DNA of 64,000 nt from Rhizophagus clarus (GCA_015698045.1 BLAL01000028.1:496001-560000), one strand, 5' to 3'; positions 12,647 to 23,917 are shown, numbered from the stretch's first letter. Numbers and translations are program-made. The notes: a model not told the origin generated them from the letters alone.

Positions 12647-13427
12647 TTAATATCCCGTTCTGAACTTACCATGTAATTTTTTTCTAAGTACTGATATAGG
12701 TTCAATAAGTTTAGTCCAAACTTGTGCTCCCTCTAGCAGTAATTCTGTATTTTTGTCTATTTTAGGTAGACCTTCTGGGATTTTAAGTGGATCTCTTTGC
12801 CACTTTTTATCTACTAATCTTACTATATCATGGAAATCTTCAGACCATTCTACCAATGTCTCACCAGTTTTTAACTCCTGTGCTAACATCCTTTTGAGAA
12901 GTGGTTCTTATATAGCCTGAATTGACCTTTCTGCATATGACTGCTGTTTGTGACGTCCAGGCTCACCAAATCTTATCATAACTCTAGTGCTATTAAGGAA
13001 AAAATCGCGTATCTGTGAATTGGTAAACTCTGAACCAGAATCAGTTTCTAGTCTATGGGTAAGAGGTTTGATATGGTCATGATTATATATTTTAACAAAT
13101 GCTTTTATTACACTATTAGTAGACTTATTTTTTGATAGGCTCAGCATCTACTCATCTTTTGGATATTTCTACTATTACGAGAAAATAATGGTAACCTTTG
13201 GGATCTATTGGCATTTCTGCTAAATCAGACTGCTGGGTAGCATATACTATCCAGATGATTACTTTTGGACATTCAGATCTTTTTTCTTTAAGAGGTCTTT
13301 GATGAATGTTATAATGCTCTTGATCTTCAAGAAGTCGTGCTGGTACCCCTGATAGATTATAAAATTTGTAATACTTCTCTAAAGGGGTCATATTGCTTAA
13401 AATTAAAGATTTACTTCTAGAATTCAA
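12647..13427 (-). pseudogene. Retroviral-type integrase of the Polinton-like element, broken
   Basis: This is a DDE integrase that would join the element to host DNA. The minus strand shows in order an N-terminal segment, a core beginning with SDLAEMPID near 13225 (first Asp region), TDSGSEFTNSQIRDFF near 13045 (second Asp), and GEPGRHKQQSYAERSIQ near 12965-12915 (catalytic Glu region), then a C-terminal domain ending near 12647. The TDSGSEF...YAER pattern is typical of integrases from Polintons and related viruses. The gene is oriented opposite to the helicase. The copy is broken, with about two breaks. Confidence 0.7.
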
Positions 13428-13437
13428 ATTTGTGGAT

Positions 13438-13728
13438 ATGACAGAGATATATTGTGTAAAGTGTAAAAAGAAGACAGAAACCTCTTCAGAAGTTTAGGAT
13501 ATGACCGATAAAGGTTGATATCAAATTCATGGTGATTGTATTATCTGCGGGATGTACAAAAATACTTTTACAGGTGAAAATTGGGAGGTTAAATCACATA
13601 GCAAAAGAGAAGTTTTGGATGCTAAGAAAAAGAGAAAGAAGATTGCTAAGAATAAGAAGGCTAAGGAACTTGGTCTTAAGATTTTGGATGCCAACAAAAT
13701 GTTCAGGCTTATATTAAAAGGTATTTAA
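13438..13728 (+). pseudogene. Small viral zinc-ribbon protein (DUF5679-like), broken
   Basis: A frame of about 96 codons starts at the ATG at 13438. It shows a CVKCKKKTET motif and, about 20 residues later, HGDCIICG, the two CxxC knuckles of a small zinc ribbon, then a Lys/Arg-rich tail. Proteins of this shape (DUF5679-like) are common in large DNA viruses and Polinton relatives. It lies head-to-head with the integrase, 11 bases away. The copy is broken, with about two breaks. The assignment is by motif only. Confidence 0.5.
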
Positions 13729-13790
13729 GAGATGCAACAAAAGAGGGTTAATTGAAAAAATGACATGATTTATTAGCAATAAATATAATA

Positions 13791-14075
13791 ATGGAAAGAC
13801 CGGTAGATCAATCAACCCCTTCAAATACTTCAAGATCACAAAATGACCAAGAAATAGAAATATCAGTTCCTATACAAGGTAATAGCTCTGTAAGTGAATA
13901 TTTTGAGTCAATGAAATTGTATGCTATAGCTTGGAATAAGGATTTGGATGATTTAAACGTTAAAATAGACTTCATTATTGGATTATTACTAGATAATAAA
14001 AAACGTGTAAAAGAATTTGGATTTGAAAAACCATTAAAAGAGATAGTTGAATATTTAGTTGGACAAAAAATATAG
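13791..14075 (+). CDS. Small hypothetical protein inside the Polinton-like element
   Basis: A 94-residue open frame with a Ser/Thr/Gln-rich start (about residues 1-35) and a charged, probably helical second half (KDLDDLNVKIDFIIGLLLDN). It lies between the zinc-ribbon gene and the right inverted repeat, as expected of a small element gene. I do not recognise the family. It appears whole, unlike its neighbours. Confidence 0.4.
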   Translation: MERPVDQSTPSNTSRSQNDQEIEISVPIQGNSSVSEYFESMKLYAIAWNKDLDDLNVKIDFIIGLLLDNKKRVKEFGFEKPLKEIVEYLVGQKI

Positions 14076-14183
14076 ATTATCTAACCTGTTCTAAATATAA
14101 ATATTGATCGATACTAGCTGTTTTAGTATATCAATACTGTATGCTTCTTTAGATTCACCAAATTTTGAGATTACTACTTGATT

Positions 14184-15012
14184 ACTCATTGTTAGTTAGA
14201 TACTTTAGTAGAAGCTTCGTTCAATTTATTTTTTTAGATACCTATATATTGATTATGTTTAATTACAATTTTTTTTGGATATATTTGTATGCTTTTGGGA
14301 GGTATAACCACCTCTGGATTGATACACCTAGGTACGAGCAGGTTGACAATAGTATGGGTATCTAATATGAGGACTAGTATGAGGATGGTATAAGGACAGT
14401 ATAAGGGGTATATATAGGGGTTTGTACTAGGTAATAGGGCATTTTTCACATATTGTATTGGACTTGATGAGGTATTTGAATATGTTCCTAGTGGTAAACA
14501 GATTGGTGAACAGAAGAACAGATCAGATACCCCAAAATAAAAAATATTTCTAGAAAAGGTGATCTGATTATTTTTTTTTTTGTCATCTGTTCCATCTGTT
14601 CATCTGTTCACCCTTTCTTATTTCTTATTCATTCTTTGTTTTACTTTATCCTTAGTATATTTAGTATGAACAGATGGTATGAACAGATCAGACAGATAGG
14701 TGGTATGGTATGGATAGGGTTTTATCTCTGGTATTGTTAGAGATGTGCCATAAGGTGCTGGAGCCTAACTGGATAGTTGATATGGTATGGTTCCACCACG
14801 GAGGAGTGGATGTATTAGAGGCATTAGCCACCTCTTAGGCATAGCCCAAGTCTGATGACTATGATATTTTTTTATGGTATTGTTAGAGATGCGCTATAAT
14901 GGCACTGGGAGGCTAACTGGATAGGAGATCAGATATGGGTTCCAATGGAGTTGAGATGTATAGGGGGGTGATACCCGTCATCTTCCTCTTGGGCTAAAGC
15001 CTGAAGTCAATG
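14184..15012 (-). repeat. Right long inverted repeat of the Polinton-like element
   Basis: This is the inverted partner of 661-1436. The alignable parts are about 14184-14300 and 14740-15012. A motif beginning GGTATTGTTAGAGATG occurs twice (about 14735 and 14876) with the following GGCTAACTGGATAG-like stretch, so the right copy carries an internal duplication of about 140 bases that accounts for part of the length difference. A palindromic CATCTGTTC/GAACAGATG-rich block lies near 14500-14700. Confidence 0.72.
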
Positions 15013-16330
15013 ACGGTAACAGAAAAAATAAAGGAATGATTGAAAAGAATGAAAGGGTAAAAAGGAAACGAAAAAAAGTGAAAAGGTTAAGCAAGGAGCA
15101 AAAAGAAATAAAAATAATGAAGAAGGAATGAAAAGAAAGCAAAAAAATGATGGAAAGATAAAAAGTTAAAAGAATAATGATGGGGAGGAAAAGAAAGGAA
15201 AATAACAATGAGGAGATAAAAAGGAAGGAGTAAAATGATGAGGAACAAAGAGAAAGAAAAAAAGAAAGATGAAAGAAAAAGGAAAGGGAAAGAAAATAAT
15301 TGAAGGGTAGAAGAGAAACAAAAAAAAAGAAGGGCACAAAAAGTGAAAACTGATAAGAAAGCAAAAAAGAAGATAGAAAAATAAAAGGAAGGAGAATAAT
15401 GATAAGAAAATAAAAAGGAAGAAGATAACAATAGAGATGCAAAAAGAAAGAAAATAACAATGGGAAGATGAAAAAGAAAAGGAGTATAAAAGTGGAAAGA
15501 CAAAAAAGAAAAAGGATAATGATAGGGAGACAAAAAGGAAAAGGGAAAACAATGAGAGATGAAAAAGAAGAGACAGGATAGAGAGGGAAGATGAAAAAGA
15601 AAGAGAATAATAATAGGGAGATGAAAAGAAAGAGAAAAAACAATAGAAAGACAAAAAAAAAGACAGGATAAAGTGGGAAGATGAAAAATAAATAGGATAA
15701 TGATAGGGAGATGAAAAGAAAGAGGGAAAACAATGAGGGAATGAAAAAGAAGAGACAGAATAAAGTGGAAAAATGAAAAATAAATAGGATAATGATAGAA
15801 AGACAAAAAGAAAGAGGGAAAATAATGGGAAGATGAAAAAGAAGAGACAGGATAGAGTAGAAAGACGAAAAATAAAAAGGATAATAATGAGAAGATGAAA
15901 AGAAAGAGAGAAACAATAGGAAAACAAAAAGAAAGAAGGAGACGAAGAGAGGGTGAAAAGGAAAAAAAAATAGAAGGAAAAAAATTAGTAAAGAACAAAA
16001 TATAATAAGCAAAAATAAAAATAAAAATAAAAAATAAACATACCTTGATCACAGAAAAGAAATAAATCATTAAAGAACCTAAAAAGAATAAAAGGAATGA
16101 AATACAAAAATAAAATATAAGGAACAAAGTGTAAAAGATAAAAAAAATATGAATTGGGGTCCTGTAGTGCCAAACATTCCTTAGTATACCTTAATTACAA
16201 AACTAAAAGGGCCAAAGAACCTAAAAAAAGCAAAAAAGTTAGTAAAAAACTAGTTGTAAGAAACAAACAAAAATAAAAAAAAGAAAAAAACATACTTCGA
16301 GCAAAAGGTTTAAAGAAAAAATATATTAAA
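15013..16330 (-). repeat. Purine-rich minisatellite with exon-like modules (right arm of the outer element)
   Basis: The plus strand is almost pure A/G with a loose 20-60 base periodicity (GAAGATGAAAAAGAAGAGACAGG-like units broken by GGATAATGATAGGGAGA words). Long open frames on the minus strand here are only Phe/Ser/Leu low-complexity and should not be taken as proteins. Toward the right the minus strand carries modules of about 31-35 nt between TTTTTAG and GTATG, such as 16037-16072 and 16192-16223. Confidence 0.6.
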
Positions 16331-16460
16331 CGTTCTGGAGAAACACATGTAGAATATTCGATATCTAAAAAAATTGATAAACAAATGACATGATTATGTA
16401 ATACATAACTATACCACACAAGCCATAGGGAGGAGGAAATTCCCCCCAGTTAAGTTTAGT

Positions 16461-16798
16461 AATTCTTATAAGAAAACATATAATTTATATTATAATAACT
16501 ACCTTAATACAAATTTGTATAATATTATAATAATAAATAAATTAAATTTATTTTTTATATAGATAAAATTTTTTTTTATAATAAAAAGCAATAGACTGCT
16601 TAAAATAAATTGAATTTAAAATTCTATTATAATTTTTTTAAGTTATATATCAGAAAATTTTTGAATATTTAATATATAAAATTTACATACTTGATGTAAA
16701 ATTGTAAACTTATGTAAATTTATATTTAAATTTGTATTTTATCCCTTAAATAATAGGGATTAAAATTAATTTAGAAATTTAGTTGTTAGATTTCTTTT
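16461..16798. other. AT-rich spacer
   Basis: No gene, repeat or signal is visible beyond the high A+T content. Confidence 0.6.
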
Positions 16799-16806
16799 AT
16801 TAAGAT

Positions 16807-18223
16807 TAGGCTTCTGCATGAATCAAATCAGATCAGATTTTATCAGATTTAAATCTGATCTGATGGATCTGGATCTATCAATTTTAAATCTGGATCTGAT
16901 ATCCAGATCTATATTTGAAATCTGAATCTGATCCACAGCTCCAAATTTAAGATCTGAATCTGATTTGAATTTGATTTTTAAAAACAAAATCAAAAAAATC
17001 ATTGCAAAACATTTTTTATTAAAAACCTTAGAAAAAAATGTTGCAAAATGTTTTTTATATTACAGACACTTTGAATAAACGTTTTGCAATGTTTATTTAA
17101 ACTAATTAAAAAAAATGTTTCACAACATTTTTTTATTAAAAACACTTAAAAAAACATTTTGCAACATTTTTTCGTTAAATTAATTAAAAAAATGTTGCAA
17201 AATGTTTTTTTTATTAAAATCACTTTGAATAAACATTTTGCAACGTTTATTTGTTAAATTAATCAAAAAAAACATTTTGCAACATTTTTTCGTTAAATTA
17301 ATTAAAAAAATGTTGCAAAACAATTTTTTTATTAAAATCACTTTGAATAAACATTTCACAATATTTATTTGTTAAATTAATCAAAAAAATATTTCACATT
17401 TTTTTGTTAAATTAATTAAAAAAAATATTGCAAAACATTTTTTTATTAAAATCATTTTGAATAAACATTTCGCAACATTTATTTGTTAAATTAACCAAAA
17501 AAATATTGTGCAATGTTTTTTTATTAAAAATATTTAGAAAAATATTCACAATATTTTTTTGTTAAATTAATTAAAAAAATATTATAAAATGTTTTTTTTT
17601 TATTAAAAACATCTTGAATAAACATTTTGCAATATTTATTTGTTAAATTAATCAAAAAAATATTTTGCAACATTTTTTTATTAAAACACTTAGAAAAAAT
17701 GTTTCACAACGTTTTTTTATTAAATTAATAAAAATATCTTAAATAAATATTTCACAATGTTTATTCATTAAATTAATCAAAAAAACATTCTGCAACATTT
17801 TTTCATTAAATTAATTAAAAAAAATATTGCAAAATGTTTTTTTATTAAAATCACTTTGAATAAATGTTTTGTAATATTTATTCATTAAATTAATCAAAAA
17901 AAATATTTCACAACATTTTTTTATTAAAAACAACTTAGAAAAAATGGTTCGCAACATTTTTTCATTAAATTAATCAAAAAAAATATTTCACAACATTTTT
18001 TTATTAAAGACATTTTGAAAAAAAACATTTTTTTATTAAATGAACAGATCAAATGATCTGATCCAGATCTGATGAATTTAATTCAAATTTGATTTGATAG
18101 ATTTAGATTATACAATTTCAAATCTAAATCTGATCCACAGATTATATTACTATAATCTGATCCAGATCTGATAAATCAGTTCTGAATCAGATCTGGTCAA
18201 ATCAGATTTTTTGCAGAACCCTA
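16807..18223. mobile_element. Non-autonomous hAT-like element (1417 bp) with internal minisatellite
   Basis: It begins TAGGCTTCTGCATGAATC and ends, inverted, TAGGGTTCTGCAAAAAATC. It is flanked by the perfect 8-bp duplication ATTAAGAT (16799-16806 and 18224-18231). Both ends carry clustered AGATCTGAT/ATCAGATC-type words (about 16825-16975 and 18040-18205). There is no coding sequence; the centre is a tandem repeat. Confidence 0.85.
16990..18040. repeat. Minisatellite inside the hAT-like element
   Basis: About 100-120-base units recur roughly nine times. Each combines ATTTTGCAACATTTTTT, GTTAAATTAAT and ATCACTTTGAATAAAC. The ACATTTTGCAA/TTGCAAAATGT halves are mutually inverted, so each unit can fold into a small hairpin. 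Variation between units is largely C/T and G/A. Confidence 0.75.
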
Positions 18224-18224
18224 A

Positions 18225-18435
18225 TTAAGATGCATCTAATAATAGCAAAGTTGTATCTAAGAATTTGATAAATAAAAGGTTATATTACTTTATAGAATTT
18301 TAGATATTGGAAGATATTTTATTACCTAATGATTATAGAAAGCTGAACTTTATTTAATCAGATTCTTATAATCAAGATGTATTAAATGATGGTAGTTTTA
18401 TATTTCTAGGACTAGTAGATAAAAAAATATTTTAA
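18225..18435 (+). pseudogene. Short decayed coding remnant, unrecognised
   Basis: A frame with about two in-frame stops contains ILEDILLPNDYRKLNF and later DVLNDGSFIFLGLVDKK before a final TAA. Amino-acid usage is more protein-like than the surroundings, and the hAT-like MITE inserted just upstream. There is no family assignment. It could be a fragment of an older mobile element gene. Confidence 0.3.
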
Positions 18436-19068
18436 TTTTAAAGAATTTAGTCATATTTGTAATGATTTGTAGATCATTTACTTTTAAAATCATTAATTAA
18501 ATTGAACTTTTTTTTTTTGATTTTTACTTAAAAAATACTATAGAATTTATTATAAAAATATTGTTTTATTTAATAAAATATCTAAAAAAACTTAAAATAA
18601 TTTTAATTAAAAAATAAAATTGCAGGCAAATTTGTCTGCAAAATAGTTTAGAAGATAATATTATATAAAGTTATGATATATAAACTTTAATTTATATTAA
18701 ATTGCAAAATATTTTATAGGAATGATATATAAATATAGTAATTTATGCTTTGTATTTTTTTTTTTAATTGGATAAATATTATTTTTTAGATAATAAAATT
18801 ATAGATAATAAAAAGGGCAAATATTTTTATTAAAAGCAAATTTTCTGATATTATCAGTCAGTAAAAATGGCATAAGATTGGAGGGAGTTTTTTTGTACTA
18901 TGGGTCTATAATATCATAAAGTCTATAATATATATGTAAAATCTAAAGTTGGTCAAAGTTCAGATATATTACTTGATAATTAAATAATTCCAAATCGAGA
19001 TGATGCATTTGGTCAGATATTGTTGATAAATAGATATTTAAATGACTATTATTTGAACAAATATATTA
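18436..19068. other. AT-rich spacer
   Basis: No supported gene. A short inverted pair GCAGGCAAATTTGTCTGC lies near 18623-18640. Confidence 0.5.
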
Positions 19069-19669
19069 CAGTCAACTCTCTTATAGTCATCTCTGTTATA
19101 GTTACATTACCCTATATAGTCACCTTAGTTGAGTGTTCCAAATTTTTTTATATAAAAACTATCATTTATAGTCACAAACTACCTATATATATTCACTATC
19201 ACACCTTTTTTTAGAAATTCTATATATATGTAATTATAAAAAGATATTTATTAAAATATAATTGTTCTATAATCTAATGATCAGATTTTAATGATCTTTA
19301 GCTCATTAGGTTCATCTCATTGAAAGGAATCAGATAGTAGTAATTTTATAATGATTGGATTAATATTGACTAAGTAAAATGATTTTGACTGTATTTTAAT
19401 TATTACGGATTCTAGTAATCAGATTTTAATGATCTTAAGTTTGTTAGAATCATCTCATCAAGAGAAATCTAATGATTATAAATTCATAATAATTGGAATA
19501 ATATTGACAAAATTATTGTGATGTGAATATTTAACCAAAATTATTACAATTTATAATTCTGGACAAAATTACTGATTTAATTATAAGATTTTATTGCTTA
19601 TAGTTACATCTCATCATAGTCACCAAATATAGACTATCCCAAATGTGTGATTATAGAAAGAGTTGATTG
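19069..19669. mobile_element. pogo/Tc1-mariner-type MITE (601 bp, TA duplication)
   Basis: The left end is CAGTCAACTCTCTTATAGTC; the right end inverted is CAATCAACTCTTTCTATAATC. TA flanks both ends (19067-19068, 19670-19671). Second inverted repeats with TATAGTTACAT and TAGTCACC words lie just inside. The centre holds a direct duplication of about 105 bases (19265-19375 and 19405-19515; shared CAGATTTTAATGATCTT). Non-coding. Confidence 0.82.
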
Positions 19670-19744
19670 TAAATAATAAATGACTTCTTTAAAATCACGT
19701 GATACTTACAAATATTTCCAAAAAATGTTTTTCATATCATGTAG

Positions 19745-21290
19745 AGAATATTGTTGTGCAACGCCTTATTCAACAACATATCTCATATTTTCTGAAGTCC
19801 TTAAGATAATCTGATTGCTTGTTAACTCCAAATCATTAAGTTTCTCGCATTCTACCAAACATTTATGACAGGACTGGTTACAATTAATAGAACTAAATGT
19901 TAAAGCTACCACAGCATTTTCTGATAGATCTCCTAATATTACAATTTGTCATCATCTGTTTGAATATCAAATCTATCATTATTATAGTCAGGTAACAGGC
20001 AAGTATACTTAAAGCATGTTAATAAAGAGATCGCTTGGTTAATTGAAATTTTTTGATTACTTTTAAGAAATATTTTTTGCCTTTAGAATTGGCAGGTAAA
20101 CCAAAAGTATTTTGACATCAGGCTTATTTCTATGCCAATGATTATATTACCAAGTGTTAAGTAAATGGGATGCTCACTAGTTCTTCCTAAATGATCACAA
20201 GTTGTAGCATCTAAGTATAAAACTACTGACAATACATTTGCATCTTTAGGAAGAGATTGTTGGACTCTTTTCCACTATTGTCCATTGTATTGTTTGTAAT
20301 GCATTCTTTCTCCTTCATGATTTAATCGTGTGAAGGTAAAAGTACAATGGTCAAATATATCCTTATTGCTCAACAATTCCTTTATGACGTCAAAAATTGG
20401 GCAATAATTAAGATAATATGTTTCTTCTTTATATGTTATAATAGGAGCTTTTTTAAAAGAAATATGTAGTACATCAATTTGATCCAATAATTGATAACCT
20501 TTTTTTACTAATGTAGGTAAATTCACATTGTCACAACTAATTTTTTTCAAAAATTTAAGTAGATTGTTACCATATGCATCAAACAAATTCCACTTAGTAA
20601 GCAACTGCTATCAGTGTATAAAATCACTAAACTCTTTGCTTGGAAATTCTGGTTTATTTGTTACTTTAATATCAAGAGTTTCAAAGGTTAGGATTGGTTC
20701 AACATTAATAACTGAAGCAGATGCTCGATCTCATTATTTTCTGATTCATTATACACTTCCTATATATAGATGTCAATATTGACATAATAGATTATAAACA
20801 TGTTAATTACCTTTTGTATATAGATATTTGTATACAAGTATAAATAAACTATTTCAACATGATGTTCAGTTAATTTTTCACCTCTTCTTTAACCACCTCT
20901 TCTTTATCTTCTTCATAGTTTATCTTTTCTAGTTGTTCATTATCATCGGTCCTCTCCTTCTCCTCCTCCTCCTCCTCTTCTTCTTCTTCTTCTTCTTCCC
21001 CTTCCTCCTCCTCCTCATCCTCTTCTTCCTTCTCAACTTCCTCTTTCTCCTCATAGCTCATCTCCTCTAGTCCTTCATTATTGTTTCCTTCACCTTTCTC
21101 TTCCTTTTTCTCTTCATAATTAGCATCCTCAAAGCGGTCACCTTCATTTACTTCTTGTTCATGAGCAGATTCCTCTTCTACTTCTTCAGCAATTTCTCTA
21201 AGAACTTTATCAATCACATCATCATGAGTTTTTATATGATTTCATAAAGAAGCATGATGACTAAAGACTTTCACAGTGTGGATATAAGTA
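19745..21290 (-). pseudogene. Plavaka-like DNA transposase, decayed and 3'-truncated
   Basis: In minus-strand order it shows a C2H2 finger remnant (FSHHASL then NHIKTH, with TGA at the Arg position between them), a long acidic Glu-rich tract (residues from about 21170 to 20890, encoded by a TTC/CTC microsatellite), exons with FPSKEFSDFIH near 20640 and WNLFDAYGNNLLKFL near 20590, then SVVLYLDATTCDHLGRTS near 20230-20180 followed by HPIYLTLGNI and a stretch ending LLVYLPIL near 20085. The LYLDAT..D..G...HP.YLTLGNI..W.R signature is typical of Plavaka/KDZ-type transposases, where it contains a catalytic Asp. A Cys-rich exon (CNQSCHKCLVECEKL) lies near 19870. The rest of the gene is missing. Confidence 0.68.
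20890..21180 (-). repeat. Poly-Glu-coding TTC/CTC microsatellite in the transposase
   Basis: Short imperfect TTC/CTC/TCC repeats code for runs of Glu on the minus strand, densest around 20960-21060. It lies in the linker between the zinc finger and the catalytic part of the Plavaka-like transposase. Confidence 0.7.
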
Positions 21291-22055
21291 TGTGATTATT
21301 TTTAAAGTTGATTTACAAAATATGATTTTTTTGCTTGACACTAATATATTGGTAGGTTAATTTATATAAAAAATCATCAAGATTTTTACATTATTATTTA
21401 TTATATTAATTTGTTTAACAATAAATTGCCTTAATAATTAGTATAATGCTTCTATAATAATAATAATACTTATTAATACACTATTTCTTGACGTCTTATG
21501 ACATATTAACAAAGTTATTAAATTACTATATTACGTTTATATGATCTGTAGATTGATATACAACAATACGCTATAATACAAGTTTTTAGTTCACTGAAAA
21601 TCCTGCTTGGACTAGGTTTGTTAGCCAATGTAATCATGACATCATTATATTGATCAATCATCATGGTATCATGAGAAATATCAGTTAATGATTATAATTT
21701 AAGGTACTAAGAGAATAAATTAATCAATCATCATGCCATTATGAAAAATATCAGTTAATGATAACATCAATTAACTGCGCAATTCATATTTTTACAAGTT
21801 AAAAAGGGGGCAAAAACATTAACCTTAACATAAAGTAATAATATTATTAACAATATTTGTTTATAGTTATTAAAAAAAATGTGAAAGATATAGTATTTAT
21901 ATATTATTAAAAATTATACTAGTTTATTGACTTGTTATTTTTGTTATTTTACTAGTCTTCTGAAAAAGACAGTATGAACAAATTTCTTATCTATTAATTT
22001 CAAACAAGCTACTAATTTTTCCAAAAAATAACCAAATATAATATCACCTAATAAA
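21291..22055. other. AT-rich spacer with a 70-bp direct duplication
   Basis: A segment starting ATTGATCAATCATCATG (about 21650-21695) recurs at about 21720-21765 with shared ATATCAGTTAATGAT. No supported gene otherwise. Confidence 0.55.
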
Positions 22056-23535
22056 GTGTCCTCTAACAAAGTGATCCAAAAAAATGTAAAAAAAAAAATC
22101 GCAAAAATCAATATATTTGTGAATAACAAATATATAATTCAGAAAAATCAACAGACTTGCAATAAATCATCTCGATTAAATGTAAGTATTACCATTGTTT
22201 TACCATTGTCTTTTTTTTGTTTAATGTATTTATTTATCTTGTATGTATTTCATCAGATGCAAAAAACAATCAACAGTATCAACAGCTTCAATGACATCAA
22301 CTTTGGCCCTTTTCCTGGAGACAATAACTTCTCAATTTAAAACAACAATATCTGAAGTAAATCAAGTTCCTAATGAAGGTCTAATAGGATTTATACTAGT
22401 TTTTTCTTGTATTTATTAATATCAATGTTATTAAATTAATTCAATTCATTAGCAAATTTTTTATGTGAATTGATAAAATTACTTCAAAACTGTAAAAAGA
22501 ATGCAATAAACTTAATAGTGTAATAAAGAATCAAGAAATTCTTGAAGTGATAATTAAAGATCAAGGTACTAATATATCTGAAATTATGTCAGTGTTGAAA
22601 GATCTTGATAAAATACATGATATCAATATTAAAAAAAAAAACAACTAAAAGGAAAAAAATCTACCATGAAGAAAGAAAAATTTTACGAAGTAAATTATAT
22701 GTTGATTTATTTCTTTCCTTATATTTGTATATTCACAAATTATTTGTATTACAGAACATGATTAAAGAATTGTTGTATGAATTGTTTTATGATCATAAAC
22801 AATTGAGTGATCAGGAAATAAAGAATTGTATTCAGGAAAAGTTAATTAAGGACAAAAATTGCTCTCAACAGCTTCATAAATTAGACGAGAAAGGTTATTC
22901 TTTTGATGATCTATAAGATTCAAAAATTCATTCTGAGGTGAATAGTATTATAAACATACTAAATTTTCAATAAAATAGCTACTTTTTGCAAACTGCTTAA
23001 AAAAAAAGTATTATGTAAAAAAAGTAAAAAAGAGTTTATAGTCAACGTTCAGTAAACATTGTTTACCACCTTTCAAGGAGAATTATTTTATGCAATAAAT
23101 GAAATGGAAGTAAAGTAAAATTACTCAAAAAGTGCATGACGATTTATACAAACTGATTGATCTTAGTAACAAAAAATCATACTTATCTTACGTCTATAAT
23201 CAACTTTGTTTTTACAGCTAATAAAGAATACACAAGCCAAAATGCAATCTGGGTTCAATCAGTACTTGAAATAATTTTTGATGAAAGCTATCTATCAACA
23301 AAAATTGATACCAACATTATAGAATCATATACCAGAACAATTATAGATACAGAATCAGTAAATATCACAATTAAATTTCATTTGTATAATATTTTAAATT
23401 TAAATTATTAATGCTAAAGTACCTTATTTAGATTTCAGATGAACATACTAATATTTATTCTCCTAGTAATAATACTAGTACTGACAAAATGGTATTGGAT
23501 GAACCCTATACTAATATTGAAGATGATGTATGAAT
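22056..23535 (+). CDS. Multi-exon hypothetical gene, unrecognised (possibly decayed)
   Basis: A chain of plus-strand coding segments separated by GT..AG introns can be followed: a Lys-rich start near 22056, an exon with TSTLALFLETITSQFKTTI near 22275-22350, an exon with NQEILEVIIKDQG then MSVLKDLDKIHD near 22530-22625, an exon starting MIKELLYELFYDHKQLSDQ near 22755-22915, an exon with FTANKEYTSQNAIW near 23215-23255, and a last piece with MVLDEPYTNIEDD near 23490-23530. Protein-like composition is good in each piece, yet frames do not join cleanly everywhere, so it may be a degenerated repeat gene. I do not recognise it and no domain is visible. Confidence 0.4.
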
Positions 23536-23917
23536 ATAATACAAAATTGACATATTTTTAGTTATAACTAATACAATATATTATCAAATATAATTGTGAA
23601 CAGTTGTTATATTAATATATATAATAAAATTTACATATTTTTTAATGCGTTTTTTAACTAAAAATCAACATTAATATATGTGTTTTTCAATGTGATAGTA
23701 TATGTTATTAATATATTCATCACATTTTTTAATGCGTTTTTCAATACATTTGATGTGTTTTTTAATATGTTGTTATATTGCATGTATTGATTTACATGTT
23801 AACTTATTATGTTTTTAAACATATTGATTTATAAAGGATTTGTTGCCCTACACTTTTTTGGTGTTGAGTAACATATGGCATTTATCAACACTCTATACGC
23901 CTATTTAAAACTTCCTG
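23536..23917. other. AT-rich spacer with TTTTTAATGCGTTTTTC-like words
   Basis: Several imperfect copies of a TTTTTAATGCGTTTTT / AATGTGTTTTTCAATGTG motif lie at 23638-23775. No gene is visible. Confidence 0.45.

Larger units (their letters stand above)
661..15012. mobile_element. Polinton/Maverick-like element, broken, with hAT insertion
   Basis: The block is bounded by long inverted repeats (661-1436 and about 14184-15012). Between them lie a D5-type helicase, a retroviral-type integrase and a viral zinc-ribbon gene. That gene set plus long inverted repeats points to the Polinton/Maverick group, reported earlier from Glomus. After removing the hAT (1439-9966) and a small MITE (12111-12343) only about 5.6 kb remains, well short of a typical 15-20 kb Polinton. 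I recognise no DNA polymerase, capsid or packaging ATPase gene. The element is a fossil with several breaks. Its inverted repeats have diverged strongly in their middle parts, so it is not recent, yet it is older than the hAT inside it. No exact target duplication was found. Confidence 0.65.
379..16460 (-). mobile_element. Outermost TIR element with exon-like modules, split by a Polinton-like insertion
   Basis: The start (TTTAACTGGGGGGGGAAATT) and, in inverted orientation, the end near 16430-16460 (AACTGGGGGGAATTTCCTCC) match over about 25 bases, which suggests terminal inverted repeats. Between about 379-660 and 15013-16460 the DNA is purine-rich on the plus strand; the minus strand carries exon-like modules preceded by TTTTTAG and followed by GTATG (around 16037-16072 and 16192-16223). 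Removing the inserted Polinton-like block leaves about 1.7 kb, close to the size of the related element at 28768-30545. No target duplication was identified and the ends are approximate. Confidence 0.5.

Noticed and set aside
655-15020. 6-bp target duplication of the Polinton-like element
   Set aside because: The bases next to the two ends (AAATAA and GGTAAC) are too different to call a duplication.
14978-16173. Long minus-strand open frames rich in Phe, Ser and Leu (up to about 345 residues)
   Set aside because: They lie on the complement of an almost pure A/G tract; several overlapping frames are open at once and show no protein-like order. They are a by-product of the purine-rich repeat.
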